From assembly GCF_020740795.1 (NCBI RefSeq), contig NC_067305.1, positions 4,517,626-4,581,625 of the forward strand: a stretch of 64,000 nucleotides of DNA. The letters are read 5' to 3'. Shown here in pieces: positions 24,125 through 37,100 of the stretch. Each line of letters opens with the position of its first letter. Position 1 is the first letter of the stretch. Both the position numbers and the translations under genes were made by a program. The notes beneath the pieces are model-generated. The model saw only the letters and a list, made by a program, of their open reading frames with translations. It was not told the DNA's origin and did no database searches. Origin of the DNA: Apus apus (Eukaryota; Chordata; Aves; Apodiformes; Apodidae).

Positions 24125-25454
24125 CCTACTCCCCACTGTTCTAGAAACATTAAAAAAATAAGTCTCTATAAAAGCATGTTCTGGACTCGTTTTCTCATGA
24201 CAGTGGGGATGGCAGAGCAGCCTTCAACATGGGAATCAGTTGTAAAAAAAACCCAAAACCAAAACCAACACAACAACCCAACCAAAACAAGCCACAACAT
24301 CAGTTTTTCCCCTCAAATCCAACTCTTTCGTTCATTCAGGGGGTCGAGCCACATCCACTGCCACTTTCTCCCCCTCTCTGCCCCAAAGCAGACACTTAAT
24401 TTGGGATATTCTGTGGGTGCATTTTGCTCATGGGACCCTGCATCTCACAGGATGGAAGACTGGAGCAACCCAACCTGGGAATTCCCAGGAGCTTGAAGCT
24501 ACAGGAGGCAGAGGCTGGTCTGTGTCCACAAGGAAAGATAATTAATGACTAGAAAAGGAAATTACAAGTACAGTGAAGTCAATCATCAGGTACCAGGAGA
24601 AATGAGCTTGGGAAATCTTCTTGGGAGTTTGGGATTTCATGTTGCTGGCACAAGGGAAAGAGTTTTCAAAGTGGGAAAGGGGGAGGGAAATAAATCAACT
24701 CAACAGCTTGGCTGCTTTTTGGGATCATGGAGAGTCAAAGGGCAAAGCAGCTCCTGCCAGAAAACAAAGAAAAGCCTTTCCTTTAAAGGAGACTTCCAAT
24801 CTGAAGTCAAATTAGTAATGTGCTAATTGGGAAACCCTCCTTTATCACAAAGCTTGGACACAGCCCTTGGAAATGCAACATTCATCCCAAGTTCTCCCTG
24901 AAGCCCCAGGAGACACAACTGACCAGCCAGAAAGAAAAGCAACAGCTTCAAAGTTTGTCTTGAAAAAAAAAACAACAACCCAAACCCTTAAGGCTGCTCC
25001 TGTAAAGACACAATATCCTCAAGTTCAGCATTTTTTTAACCAAAACACTCAGATCTGTTACAAATGCAACAAGTTTTCAAGTATTCAAAAATAAAATAAG
25101 AATATTCCAAACAATCCAGAAAGCTTTTGCCTTCCTTCTTACACCAATCTTGGAAATGAAACCATTAAGCAGTGCCCTCCCTCTCAGGAGAAGGTAGAAA
25201 TTAGGTCCTTCACCACGAATGATTTTTTTTTTTTTCCAATATTTCCAATGACTTTGCTGACTATCAGGAGGGAATGAAGTCCCCTTTCCCAGCTTCAGTT
25301 GTGTGGGGTTTCCAAAATGACACGATTCGGGCACGGAGCAGCTGATGGAGGAGCAGAAAGGGAACTTTTTTGAACAGGTGGCAAATCCTGAGGTGATAAA
25401 ACCCACAAGGTGTGGTGGCACTGTCCCCCCCAGCCAGGGCCCAGCCAGCCCCTC

Positions 25455-28400
25455 TCACTGTTTTGCTGCTTGTCTGCCTGGCTTTTTTTCCTGCTGGCCT
25501 CTTCCACTGCCTGGGATTCCTCTGCCACGGCCACCAAAGACACCTACAGGGGAGAAAAGCAAGAGCAGAGATGTGACAGTGTCACTGCAAGTCACCAAGG
25601 TCTCCCATGGAAGTGCTGGAACCAAGGAAGTGGCTGCCCCATCCCTGGAGGTGTTGAAGGGCAGGTTGGATGGGGCTTGGAGCAACCTGGGCTGGTGGGA
25701 GGTGTCCCTGCCCATGCAGGGGGGTTGGATCTAGATAATCTTTGAGGTCCCTTCCAAACCATTCCATAGTCCTATGATCCACCCTGCAGCCACCTCCACA
25801 GAAGGCAGACCCCAAGGAGACCCAGTGTGGGCACCAGAGCTTCTCCAGAGCCCTCTGCTCTGGCTGCTTCACTAGATGTTCCTCAACCAGAGGGAAAACC
25901 AAAACCAGCTCCTACCCCTGCCCTCCTGGGATGCTCGAGGGGCTCCCAGCAGAGCCTGGGTTTGGCAAAGCCAAGAAGTAAAAGATTCCCAGTGTCAGAA
26001 ACAATAATCCTTTCAACTGTGTGCACAATTATAGCTTTCCTTCTGCCTGCTGGCCTCTCAACAAGATTGTCCTGCCTTTTTTTTTTTTCTTTCCCCTCCT
26101 CCCTTCATGTCTCAGTAATGAGAGCCAAACCTTCTTAGCTAATTAGCAAATGCTGAAGCTTCCCTTTAAAATATTCCATCAGCACATCAAAACAGCAGGG
26201 AACTCCACCTCAAACACAGCCCAGCTCTGCTCTCCAGGTGGATATTTCCACAGCAGAGAAAACATTTCAGCTTAAATGTTTGTCCAAAGAACCAGATCCA
26301 GAAAAAAAGGAAAGAAAGAAAACAACAACAACAACCAAAAAAAAGGAGCTGCTCTGCCAAGTGCTTTGGACACTGAAAAGGGGAAAGAGGAAAAATAAAG
26401 ACGCCTTCAGATTTGTAAAGGTCACTTTTTGCATGCTTGGAGCTTCCAGGAGGCAGCAGGAATCCCTGGGGTTTTTTTCCCCCCCCTTTCACAAATCCCT
26501 GGGAAGTCAAAGAGGCTGCAGGTCCCAACCTGGTGTGATTCCTGGTGTGAATCCTGCCAGGAATTCCTTCCCCAGCAGAGGGGTTTGGCCGCTCAGTCCC
26601 CAGGGCTCCTCTGGAAATCCAAGATTTCCTGGGTGAAGCCCAACTCTGATCCCTCAAATTACCTATTTTACCCCCTAACTGGCCCATTTGAGTCCCAAAT
26701 TGGCCCTTTTGAACCCCCAAATGGTCCATTTTCACCCTTAGCAGCCTTTTTTAACCCTAAAATTGCCCATTTTGACCTCCAAACGGCCCATTTTTTGCCC
26801 CCAAATTGGCCCCTTTGAACCCCAAAATCATCCATTTTGTCCCAGAAATAGATTTGAAGCTCCTGCTGTGAGAGCAACCCCAGGGCTGGGCATGGTGACC
26901 TCAAAAGGGAATTGCAGAAATGTGGCTGGAGGAAGGAGCAGGGAAGGAGAGAAATGACTCAGAAAGGGGGAGAAAGACCTCAAAAAAGGGGGGAGAAACA
27001 GGTCAAAAAAAGGGGAAGAAACAGGTCAAAAAAAGGGGGAGAAACAGCTCAGAAAAAGGGGGAGAAACAGCTCTCAGGCTTCCAGTGGGACAATTTGGGG
27101 AGAAAAAAAAGCAAATCCATCCCCCAGCTGAAGTGCTCCAAGATCACCCAACCCCATGAAGTGGAGCAGGGAAGGAGGAGCTGTTTTGGTGACCTATTTC
27201 TTCCCAAGTGGCAACCTCCCCTTTATCAGAACCATGAATTATTCATGTGGAGCAGGAGGAACACAAACCCTTGGAGATATATATATATATATATATATAA
27301 AAGAAATAAATCAAGAAGCCAGGAGATCAAAAGCCCCATTAGAATGGGAGGGAAGATGATGGGTTTTGTCTCCCTGCCACAGTCAGAGCCCAGTCTATTT
27401 TCAAACAGACTTGCCAGTTGTTTCCCTATCAGATCCCAGTTTTCCAAGGAGCCAGGAGGGGTAGGAACAGTCACATTCAGACTCTCTCAAGCTCCTGCCC
27501 AACCCCAGGAATGAGGAAGGCACATCCCTGGTACAAATCCTCCCTGCTCCTTGGCAAGAGGTTCTCCCACAAATCAGGCAACACACTCATCTCAAGCAGA
27601 AGCAGCTCCAGCTTCTTCCCAAACCCAATCCTGGCTTCGAAGCTGAGACCGGGAGTTGTTCCCTGGGACATAAAAAGGCAGGGATGGCTGGAAAACACCT
27701 CAGGATTGTTACCTCTTCCAGCACCTCCAATCCCACGACCCTTCTGTTGCTTCTGCTGCTGCATCCCACCACGGCCTCTGCCCTTGGACACCACCTCTTC
27801 CTTCACCATGTCGATGATCTCGTCGGGAATCCGCAGGTATTTGATGGTGCTGCCACGGATGTAACACTCAGGCATCCTCCAGAACTTGTCTCCATCCTGT
27901 TGGGGAAGCAAGGAGTTGGGCACTGGACACCAAACTGGGGGGGTTTTTGGATCATTTCTGGAATGTTCCCATCACTTCTGGAGAGCGTGGCTGTTCTGCC
28001 AAGAGTTTCTGAGCTTCTTTTTGTCATTAGCTGCCAAAAAAACCCACCCCAAAACTCCAGTGGTTTTTCCTCCCCAACACGTAACCCTGGTGATGACAAC
28101 AACCCTACAAGCTGGGGGAGGGGGGAACTCAGCCACCAGCTTCAGTTTGTTCTCTGATTGCCTGAAGGACACACAGAAAACGAAGGAAGAGGCTGAGGAA
28201 CCAAGGACTGTATTTTTCAACCTGATCAAGTCAAAAAAAGGTCCCTCCCTGCCCATGTAGGGGGGGGGGGGCTGGACTAGATGACCTGTAAAGGTCCTTT
28301 CCAAGCCCACACATCATTCTGTGATTCTATATAAAATGGGAATTGAAAGTGGGATGAGAGAGGTGAGGGTGGGGAAGTTACAACCAGCTCCAGGGAACCA

Positions 28401-30569
28401 ACTATGGCATGAAAAAAGCTGCAGCAAGAGACGTGAGCAGGGCCTGGATCTTCTCCTCAGCTGGGAGTCACCCCACTCCTTCCCTCCCCTCTGGGGTGGG
28501 GATGGAGCAGGCAGGGCTGGAGCCAGCTGGCTGTGGGGTGTGTGCCACCCCAGCATGGAAACAGCCACTCTGGGGACAACAAGGACCTCCCAGATCCTTC
28601 TCTCTCTTCAAAATGAAAGGATTTCGCTGGGCTGCTGCAGAGCAGCCCCCCCTGGGGAGACACAATCCCAGGGCTTTCCTGGTGGGAAGAGGAACAAGTG
28701 TCCAACAACAACTCAGCGTCTCCTGATGTCACCAGGGGGAGGGACAGGGACCCAGGGACAGGGACCCCACCCCCTCAGCTCCATCTGGGATGGCTGGAAC
28801 CCAGCAATTCCCAAGCAGGCTTCCCAGAGGAGCAGGGCGGCCAAGAACGCCTCGTTCCTCCTCTCCTGAGATACAATCATTGGTTCCAACACCTCCCCCC
28901 CTCCCTCAACTCCAAGACACACACCCAGGAGTTATTTGGGGCAATTCTGCCTGTACGGGCAAGTCCCTGGTGCACAAGACGAGACAGAAACAATCCTCTC
29001 CCAAAAGGACACCCAGAAAAACCCCACCCTGCCTGGGATCTGCCTCCTTGGCTGGGGATGAGGGAGGGGACGGAGCCAGAGGCTCCTGCGCTTCCTCGTT
29101 CCGGTCTCCCCGGAGTAAACAACCCCCTCCCCGGGGCCGGGGCTGCCGTTCCGTGCCATCTAGTGGCCAGTCCCCACCAGTACCACCAGTACGGCGGCTG
29201 CAGCTCGGATTCGGAGGCGTGTGGGTGTTTCCGAAGGGGCAGGGGAAGAGCCCGGGTGCGGTGCGGAGCCAGGAGCCCCGCAGGTCCCTCTCACACCTCG
29301 CTCGAGGTGTTGGCTCCATCACACCGACACCCAAACCTGCCTCCCTGCCACCCAAAACCTTCCTGGTGTGGAAACAAGATGGTTTTGGGGGGGGTTTCCA
29401 AAGAGGTGGGGTGTGGGTTTTTATCAGAAGACTGAGGATTTTTTGCCAGTCTGTGATGTTCCAGGGATAGAGCAGGAACAGCAGAGATCCACCTGGCTGG
29501 GAGGGACAAAACCAGGTATATCTGAGGGAGGTCAAACCCTGTGTCAGGATCTTCTGGAGCCCCTGTGGTCAAGGGCAAGAGTAGCAGAGGGAGCAGAGCC
29601 CCAGACCCTTGGCTTGATGTGGAGAAACGAGGTTAAGAAAAGGTAAAGAATGAAATGAGCACAGGGTTGGAAGCAGAGCTGGCTCCATCCTCGGGACCCC
29701 CAGCTCAGCCCTGTGTCAGGGGGGTCCAGCAGCCCCCCCCACAAGGGGGTCCAGCCCCTCCTTTCCTCACAGGAATGACAAATCACTGTATTCAACCTGC
29801 ACTCCAGGCAGAAGTCACAGCCCCACGGGGGTGGTGGCCTCTGGGCTGCAGCAGAGCCAGCCCAGCTGGAGGCTGGAGCTCCCTCCGGGATCCTCCCCGG
29901 GGGGCCGGGGGGGCTCAGCCTTACCCGGGAGGTGCAGATGACTTCCCGCAGGTTGATGTTCATCCAGTTATCACAGCTCACGAGGTGCCCGTTGTACGTT
30001 TCCCCGTTCTTCAGCTCCACCAGCTGCAAAGAGACGGGAGTCACAGGGGCGGGGGGGGTGGGGGGGGGGGGGGAAGGGGCGGTCCCGGTGTCCCGGCACC
30101 GGGGAACCTGAGGGCCGGGCCTCGGGGCTGAGCCGCGCGGCAGGGACTCACCATGGGGTGGTTCTGAGCCGTCTTCAGGAGGGACAGGGGCAGCTGCGGG
30201 AGGAAGAGAGAAGCCTCAGTGATCGGGACGCCCACCGGGACACCGGCCCCGCGACCTCAGGCGGCGGGGAGAAGCCAACGGGGCCCCCCCGAGATCCCCG
30301 GGACCCCCCCAGATCCCCGGGCCCCCCCCTTCCCAGGTCCCCAGGCCCCCCCCAGATCCCCGGGCCCCCCCCTTCCCAGGTCCCCAGGCCCCCCCCAGAT
30401 CCCCGGGCCCCCCAGACCCCCAGGCCGCCCCCCAGATCCCCGGGCCCCCCCCCCAGACCCCCGCCCCCCCCCCAGGTCCCCGGCCCCCCCCCCCCCAGAC
30501 TCCCGGGGCCCTCCCCAGATCCCCAGGCTCCCCCGAGACCCCCGGGCCCCCCAGGCCGCCCCTCACCAT
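25455..30569 (-). CDS. LSM4: LSM4, U6 snRNA-associated Sm-like protein
   Basis: Five coding exons on the minus strand: 30569-30567 (the ATG alone), 30193-30152, 30023-29925, 27896-27713 and 25543-25455, giving 138 residues (human 139). The Sm fold is complete: Sm1 motif from [20 protein letters not shown] through MNINLREV, and Sm2 motif with [19 protein letters not shown]. The C-terminus is the typical RG-rich tail ([18 protein letters not shown], then [14 protein letters not shown] and [11 protein letters not shown]). LSM4 sits in two heptameric rings: LSM2-8 in the nucleus, which caps U6 snRNA, and LSM1-7 in the cytoplasm, which with PAT1 promotes decapping. The RG tail is a target of arginine methylation and favours P-body assembly. 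The initiator codon stands alone before the first intron, as in mammals. It shares a divergent promoter with PGPEP1. Confidence 0.98.
25625..25785 (+). mobile_element. CR1 LINE tail in LSM4 last intron
   Basis: Plus-oriented, antisense to LSM4: 'tggctgccccatccctgg', 'gggcaggttggatggggctt', then 'gatctagataatctttgagg' and a final 'ccatagtcctatga'. 5' truncated. A minus-strand frame spanning it runs into the LSM4 last exon, but the repeat is beyond the splice acceptor. Confidence 0.9.
26660..26840. repeat. Degenerate ~27-31 bp repeat 'aattggcccattttgaccccc'
   Basis: About seven imperfect copies of a unit with core 'aaattggcccattttgacc' lie head to tail inside the LSM4 last intron. Confidence 0.75.
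26955..27075. repeat. Purine-rich ~23-24 bp tandem repeat
   Basis: Four to five copies of 'aaaaaaggggg-agaaacag-gtc' with small changes; the plus strand is almost all purine. Could form triplex DNA, but no function is shown. Confidence 0.8.
28230..28335 (+). mobile_element. CR1 LINE tail in LSM4 intron 3
   Basis: 'ccctgcccatgtagggggg' followed by 'ctggactagatgacctgtaa' and 'catcattctgtgattctata', the CR1 3' end, in antisense orientation to LSM4. 5' truncated. Confidence 0.88.
30285..30556. repeat. C-rich minisatellite at the 5' end of LSM4 intron 1
   Basis: Units 'agatccccgggccccccc' and 'ttcccaggtccccaggcccc' alternate through about 270 bases directly beside the one-codon first exon. On the transcribed RNA (minus strand) this is a dense G-run array able to form G-quadruplexes. 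Confidence 0.9.
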
Positions 30570-31158
30570 GGTGCCGGTGCCGGTGCCGGTGCCGGAGGCC
30601 GCTCAACCCGCCCCCGGCCCCTCACGGAGCCAATCAGAGCCCAGCGCGGCCCCCGCGGAGCCAATCAGAGCCTCGGGTCGTAAAGCAGCGCCGCTCCCCG
30701 GTCCGCGCTTTTTTTTTTTACGACACAGCCGCAAATGGCGGAGTTGCCGGTTTCCCCGGGGGACTCGGCGGGACCTCCCGGTACCCGCGGGTCCAGGCCC
30801 CGGGGCCGCGCTCTCCCGAAGTCCTCCCGGGGGTGAGGAGAGCGTCGCGCTGAGTGCTTTGTAAAGGTTTAATCCGGAGCCCCTCAGGCTCCCCCAGCCC
30901 CGGGGGGCGCCGGTTAACGGCGAAGAAACGCGGGGCCCGGCCCCGCGGCCCGGCCCGCCGAGCAACTCCCGCCCCGGCGGCTGAGGCGGCAGGGGCCGCT
31001 CTAGCGGGCGGGGTGTGCTCGGTGGGCTCTGCGGGGCCGCTCTAGGCAGCGGGGCGGAGCGCAACTCGGTGGTGGCGGGGCGGGGCCGCGCTCGGTGCGG
31101 GGCGGGGGCGGCGGCGGCGGCGGCGGGAGCGGAGGGGACGGGACCGGACGGAGCCGAG
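30570..31158. promoter_or_regulatory. Divergent LSM4/PGPEP1 promoter, CpG-rich
   Basis: The 589 bases between the two start codons hold both 5' UTRs and the shared promoter. Two CCAATCAG boxes at 30630-30637 and 30661-30668 are 31 bp apart within a repeated 'gagccaatcagagcc'; this spacing and sequence suit NF-Y. There is no clear TATA box. Very high CpG content continues to the PGPEP1 start. Confidence 0.7.
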
Positions 31159-34100
31159 ATGGAGAAGCCGCGGCGGGCGGTGGTGGTGACCGGTACGAGG
31201 CTGAGTGAGGGGACCAGGGGGATCCTTGGGGGGATGGGGGGGGGGTTGGAGGACTCTGAGGGAGGCCGGGGGGCCATGGGGGGGGGGGGGACCCTTTACC
31301 TGAGGTAGGTGTGAGGAGGGGGTGATGGGGGACCCCTTCTCTGAGGTGAGTGAGAGGGGTGGGTGGTCGGGAGCTGCTGGGGGGAGGGTCCTGTCCCCTC
31401 CAGGGGTGGTTCGGGTGGACCCTGGGGGGCTGCCCCTTGTGTGGGCTGATAAACGGGAGCCCTGGGGATGGAGGGAAGGGCCCGGGGGGGGGGGGATGTT
31501 GTTTGGTGAGGGGCTTTGCAGCACCTTTCCTAACGCTTTGGCCGCGCAGGGGGGGCTTTGGGATCCCCCTCTCCCAGCCCTGCTCCTCCCCAAGGGGGAG
31601 GGAAGGAAGGGGTCTGGGTCTTCCCAAGGAATGGGAAGAACAGCTGGGAGGCAGGAAGGGGGATAACATTTCCTCACTGACCGCCCCATTCTGAGCCGCC
31701 AAGGTGTGGAAGTCATTCTCAAAAATCCCCCACTCGGCGCGGCAGGAGCCAGGGAAAGAATAAGGGAGGGAATGAAAAGCCCCTGAGCCTCGGGTGAGAG
31801 CACGTCAGGCTCCTTTCCCCGGGGCACAAAGGCTGGCTTGATTTGTGGGGAAGGCAGTTCTGTGACAAATGGGGAGCTTGCTCAAACTATTCAGGTCTCC
31901 CCCCTCCCCAGCAGCTGAAACTGAGGCCGTTTGAATAGCAGGGCTGAGGGGCTCCTTGCTGGAGCAGCTTTCATTGGAGGCAAAGTGTCTCTGGGCAGGG
32001 AGCAGGCTTGGAGAGGGGAGAAGCAGGTGGCAAATCCTGCCATTCCCAAACAAATCCTGCCATTCCCAAACAAATCCTGCCATTCCCAAGCCCCTCTCTG
32101 GTGCTGAGGGGCCACACTTGGCTGTGACTAAAGAGAAAACTTGTGTCAGTAAATGCTCTGCTGCTCTCAAAGCTTCTCCTCTCCCTCATTTTTCCCTGTT
32201 TTTAGGGAAATCTGGTGCTAAAGTGCAGGTAGATCTTGTCAGATCTACCTGTATTTCATTACCTGTGGTGGATGTGATGCTTAAATTCCTTTTTGAAACT
32301 AGCAGTGGGTTTGTGTTGCTGTGTGTGCTCAGTGAGGTGAAGGAGTCCTGGTCTGTGTAGTCTCTTCTTTTTTTTTTTTTTTAGAACTCTTTAAGGAGAT
32401 AATCCTGTAAAGATCTCTGTGACTGCTGAGCCTTGGAAGGCCCTGGTGTGGATGTGGAGCAGCTCCACTTTTGGAGCACAGGTCTAACAAGGAGCAGCTG
32501 AGGGAACTGGAGAAAAGGAGGCTGAGGGGAGATCCCCTCCCTCAGCTCCCTGAGAGGAGGTTGGGATTGGTCTCTTTTCCCAAGGAATGAGGGATAGGAC
32601 AAGAGGAAGTGGCTTCAAGTTGCCCAGGGGAGGTTTAGATTGGAGATTAGAAGAAACTTCTTCACTGAAAGGGTTCTGCATCCTCCTGCCTGGGGAGGTG
32701 GGGGATTCACCATCCCTGGAGGTGTTTCAAAGTGCTGAGGGACGTGGTGCAGCACTGGACTGGGGAGAGCTGGGTTAATGGTTGGTAGAGCTGAGTTATG
32801 GTTGGACTCGGGTCTTTTAAGGTGTTTTCCAACCACAACAGTTCTGTGAACTCCTGGGCAGGCTGGGTGGAGTTTGGTGCTGCCGGCAAAGTTGCTTATC
32901 TCCTGCAGGAGAGATAAGAGGAGGGATCTGTGGGGGAGATGGGTCAGAGAAGCCATAGCCTGGGGCTGTGCTTGTGCCAGTCTGGCTTTGGAGAGAGGGT
33001 GACTGTACCTGCCACCTCTGGAATTTCAACCTTCCGGTGGCTGAATTGTTAAAAAGAGACACGTGGATTTGATATCTTTTGTGAGACTTTGAAATGTGTA
33101 GGAATGAAACCTGCTTGTCCTGCAGAGACAGGACATCCCTGAGATGCAGAAACACCTGAAAAGTCATTGGATCATTTGACTCGTTCCCTCAGTTGTAGCT
33201 TGTTTTAATAACACTGGAGGTTTGCTCAGGGGGGAAACAAAAATTCCTACATTTTGATTTTTGTGGAGACATTTGGAAGGATTTTCTGGGGAAATAACCA
33301 TCAGCGGTCAGACTGTAGGAGATCCTGCAGCTCTGGATGTGCAAATTCCTGGCGTGATCCTGTGCAGTGTAACCTCAGTTGGTAGCAAAGAGAGTGTTTC
33401 CATTAATGTGTCACACAATATTTGTAGTCCCCCTCGAATCCTTTCAGGAGTTAGACAGAATTTATGCCTCCTAATTGCATTAGGCTCAGAGGGTAACTCT
33501 GACATTTGAAATTAAAGCATATTGATGTTACACCCAGATAAATTGCTTAACCTTTGTGTGCTTGCTCAGGAAAAGCTGTTATGGATTACTAGTTAACTCC
33601 AAGTTACTCATTAGGAAATTGAGATGTGGTGAGTAAGTATTTTTGATAATAACATCATAACCTTTTCTGCTTGGTCTAGGTGGGTTCCCACAGCATTTTG
33701 TTTTATGTTTTGGTGGAGATCTGAGTAGAAGAGAAGTGTTGGAAGCATCTGCTGTGGGCTAAAAAAACAATCAGGAATAGAAAATCCAGTAATGATTCTC
33801 ATTCCCTGATATCAGGCAACTTAGGTCTTGTGAAGAAGTTTTTCTGTCCTGGTCAGGAGAGGAAAAAAATCTTTCTCCTTTGTTGGGGCTAAAAGAAACC
33901 CCAGGGGTTTCTTTGGAGGCAAATGGTTGTTGCCCTTCACAGAACGAGGTGGAAGTTCAGACGTTGCTCTGAAGGGCTCTTCTTTGGTGCCTGGATGCAA
34001 ATCGTGAAGGACTGGGCATTAGGAGTGGGTTTTCTTTCAGGATACACGACCCAGGGAAGCATTTTGCAGCTCCAGGTGTTGTCCAACCTGGAAGGATGAC

Positions 34101-37100
34101 TTCATCCCTCTGGATTTTTTCCTTCTCTTCCAGGGTTTGGTCCGTTTGGAGAGCACGCCGTGAACGCCAGCTGGATTGCAGTCCAGGTAACTTCATCTCC
34201 AGTTCAACCAGAGCTGAGAATGGATCCCTAGGGATTTTAACACAGAATCCCAGACTGGTTTTGGGTTGGAATGAACCTTAAAGATCACCTAGTTCCACCT
34301 CCCCTTTCACGGGCAGGGACACTTCCCACCAAACCTTTTAGTTTGCAGTTCTTTTATAACTTCTCTTCCCAGTTTATTACCTGAGAGCAGCTCACTCCAG
34401 AGTTCCAGATGGAGAATGTTTTTTATCCCCTTCCCAGAAAACAATCCCTGAGCTGGCAGAATTTCATGAGCTGGAGTTAATGTAGCTGAGGCAAGTAAGG
34501 AATTTGCTCCCTAAGTTTGGAAGATGTTTAATGGGGCAGGAAGCCTGGAATCTTCCTCTGTCCTAGGGAGTAAAAAATAAACAAACAAACCCTAGGAGAA
34601 TTGGAATGTTTTTTTTTTTTTGCAGCTCTAGCTTGAAGCTGGGTGAGTTAACCAACCTTTTAGCAGAGTCTCATCCCTGAGGAGACTCCCACCTCACCCA
34701 GTGCTGGTCTGAATGTTGTTGCCTCCTTCTCCCCTGGGGTCTGGGGGGGATCCTTGCTGGAGCAGATGGGACCAATCCAGTTTGTTCCACTTGTAGATGT
34801 GTTGTTGGGCTGTGTGACACTAAGATGTTCACAAATGAGGCAAGAAAAATCAAAATTCTTGCTAGATGGATGCCTGGCTAAACTCAGGAACTCAGGTTAT
34901 GGTGGAAAACCATTAGCAAGGGGCAGCTCTGCCACATTATCCCACTTCTTCCTTATTTGTCACTTCTGGCTGTGGTTTATGACAAAGCTACTGGGAATTC
35001 CAAGGTACCTTTTAGCACGGTTGCCCAGGGAATTAAATCTATTTTCCTCCCCAACACGTCTCTCTCCCCTTCAGAGCTCTGAGATTAATATCTTCTTTAG
35101 AATGCTTTTAAATTAAATCACAAACTCTAATCAATTACAGTCAGCTCGTGTCCAGATGTCTAATGTGTTGGCTGGTGCCTCCAAGAGCCTTTTGGAAATG
35201 AATGTATCAGAGTTGGGATGAAGTTTGGGGAAAAACGTGAACTGTGTCTGTGGGGGAAAAATATTAGTAATTAGTGGTGAGGTTAATTGATTTGTGCTTC
35301 CTGGTGTGGTGTCAGTTGTGAACTAGCTACTTTGATTCTAGAGGTGGGAGACAAAAGGGTGATGTTGTGCCGCGGGGACAGGGAGAGGGTTGGCTCCCCA
35401 AACCAACCCTAATGTGTAATTCCTGGAAGGAGGAATGGCGTGGCATTCCTGTGGGGCTGAGAGGTGAAGCAACCACCTGCCTTTGAGATGAATTTGAGGG
35501 GTTTGGGCTGAGAGGGTAAAAAAAAAAGTCAGGTCGGTGCTTTTTGAGCTGCGGCGCCGCAGCCCGGGTCCCTCCCTGCCCTGGTGGGTTCCTCACTCCA
35601 GCTTCAAGCTGGAAACATGAACTTGGAGGCAGCGGGGAGGATTTGCCTCTCCTCACCCTGTCTCAGCCCAGACAAAAAAAAAAGGAACAGCACGGCTTTG
35701 AGCAGGGGGAGTTGGGCATTGTGTGAGTTGCAGACAGGGGACTTCATGGAGCGGGGTGGACACAAAGGCGTGTCTGAGTTGCTGAAGCCCAGAGGCTGTG
35801 ATCTGCATTTTAATAGGGGAAAAAGGCAAAAAAAAGAAGAAAAAAAATCAATTAAACAATCTTTGTAAATCCTTCCTAGCTTGAGGGCTAAGCTAGTTCT
35901 GCTTTATTACACCTTTTATTAGCCTGCATCCCGAGGATAAAATCCCCTGCTTTTCTTTCCAGCAGGTTACGGGGTGTCTTTTCCCTCTGACTGCAGGAAA
36001 CTGCCAGCACAGCTGTTTGCTTTTGAAAACTACATGATTTTTACAAGTGGGGGCCTTCAACAGTGGTGGGAGCAGCCTGTTAATGTGAAGATGAAACGTT
36101 TGGAGAGTTTTACACTTCATGGAAAGATCCCCTCCACATTCAGAGGGGAGAATAACTTCCTTCTGCTTTTTTTTTGAGGCTTGCAGTGAAAATACTCAGT
36201 GTGAAGGGGGCTTGGCAGTGTTTTCATCTTTGTAATATTTCATTTGAGGATCCGTGGTGGTGTTTTTTTTAAGCTGTGATTTTCTTTTTTTGCTTGGGGG
36301 GGACCTTTCTTTCAAGAAGAAGCTCCAGAAATCTCTTGAGTGTGACTTAAGGTGTAGACACAGGTGTGCCCTGTGGAGTGTGAAGATAATGGCCTCCTGC
36401 CTTCATTCCCCTCCCAAAACCAAAATGCTTCTGGCTGAGCTGGAGGAGGAGGAGAGAGGTCAGGGTGCATTTTGACATTACTAAGGACAATTGTTGTCAG
36501 GGTGTCTAGACAGACCTGATAAGGATATTAAAGGCTGACAAAGAGGAGCATTGTTGAGGGGTCAGGGAATCGGTCAGACACGTTGGTTTCTCTGTGTTTG
36601 TCAGGTACACAAGGCCGGGGGTGATAAGTTGTCTGGGAGCCAGTGAACATCTTTATTACTGACTGAGAGTGGTTGGTTAAAAGCAAGTTGGGAATTGGTA
36701 AAGCAAAAGGTTGAAGGTGGCTGGAGGAGGTTGGTGGCACTGAGATGGGGCAGCTCCCTCTGCCTGAGGCTCCTTGAGAGCTGCTGGTGAAACTTTCCCT
36801 GATCAAATTCATCCTTGGGAGCTGCTGAAGGGAAGTGATGATGAATTCCTACCAATTAACACTCTGGAGATCTTCCTAAAGAGACTTGACTCCTGTTTGA
36901 TGCTACTCCTGTTTGTAAACTACTTATTTTCTAGAAACCAGCCAAGGTTTTGAAGGCAGCTTGGGGTAAAGGAGATGTGCTGAGCCCTCCCTCAGCATCC
37001 ATCTCTGGTAATGAACGTCTGTGGGTGCCAGACACTAATCAATACAGCAAAGCCTTTAATATCAGCCTTGCCCTGAGAGCCAGAGCCAGTGATTTATCAT

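Larger units (their letters stand above)
25544..27712 (-). other. LSM4 last intron, with simple repeats
   Basis: Contains a CR1 tail (25625-25785), a repeating 'ccaaattggcccattttgac' family at about 26660-26840, a purine-rich 'ggtcaaaaaaagggggagaaaca' tandem repeat at about 26955-27075 and a (TA)n microsatellite at about 27278-27298. No embedded gene seen. Confidence 0.75.
31193..34133 (+). other. PGPEP1 intron 1
   Basis: Contains a forward CR1 copy (about 32410-32860), a perfect 11-bp inverted repeat (32226-32251), and a three-copy 'caaatcctgccattcccaaa' repeat at about 32032-32090. No embedded gene seen. Confidence 0.75.
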
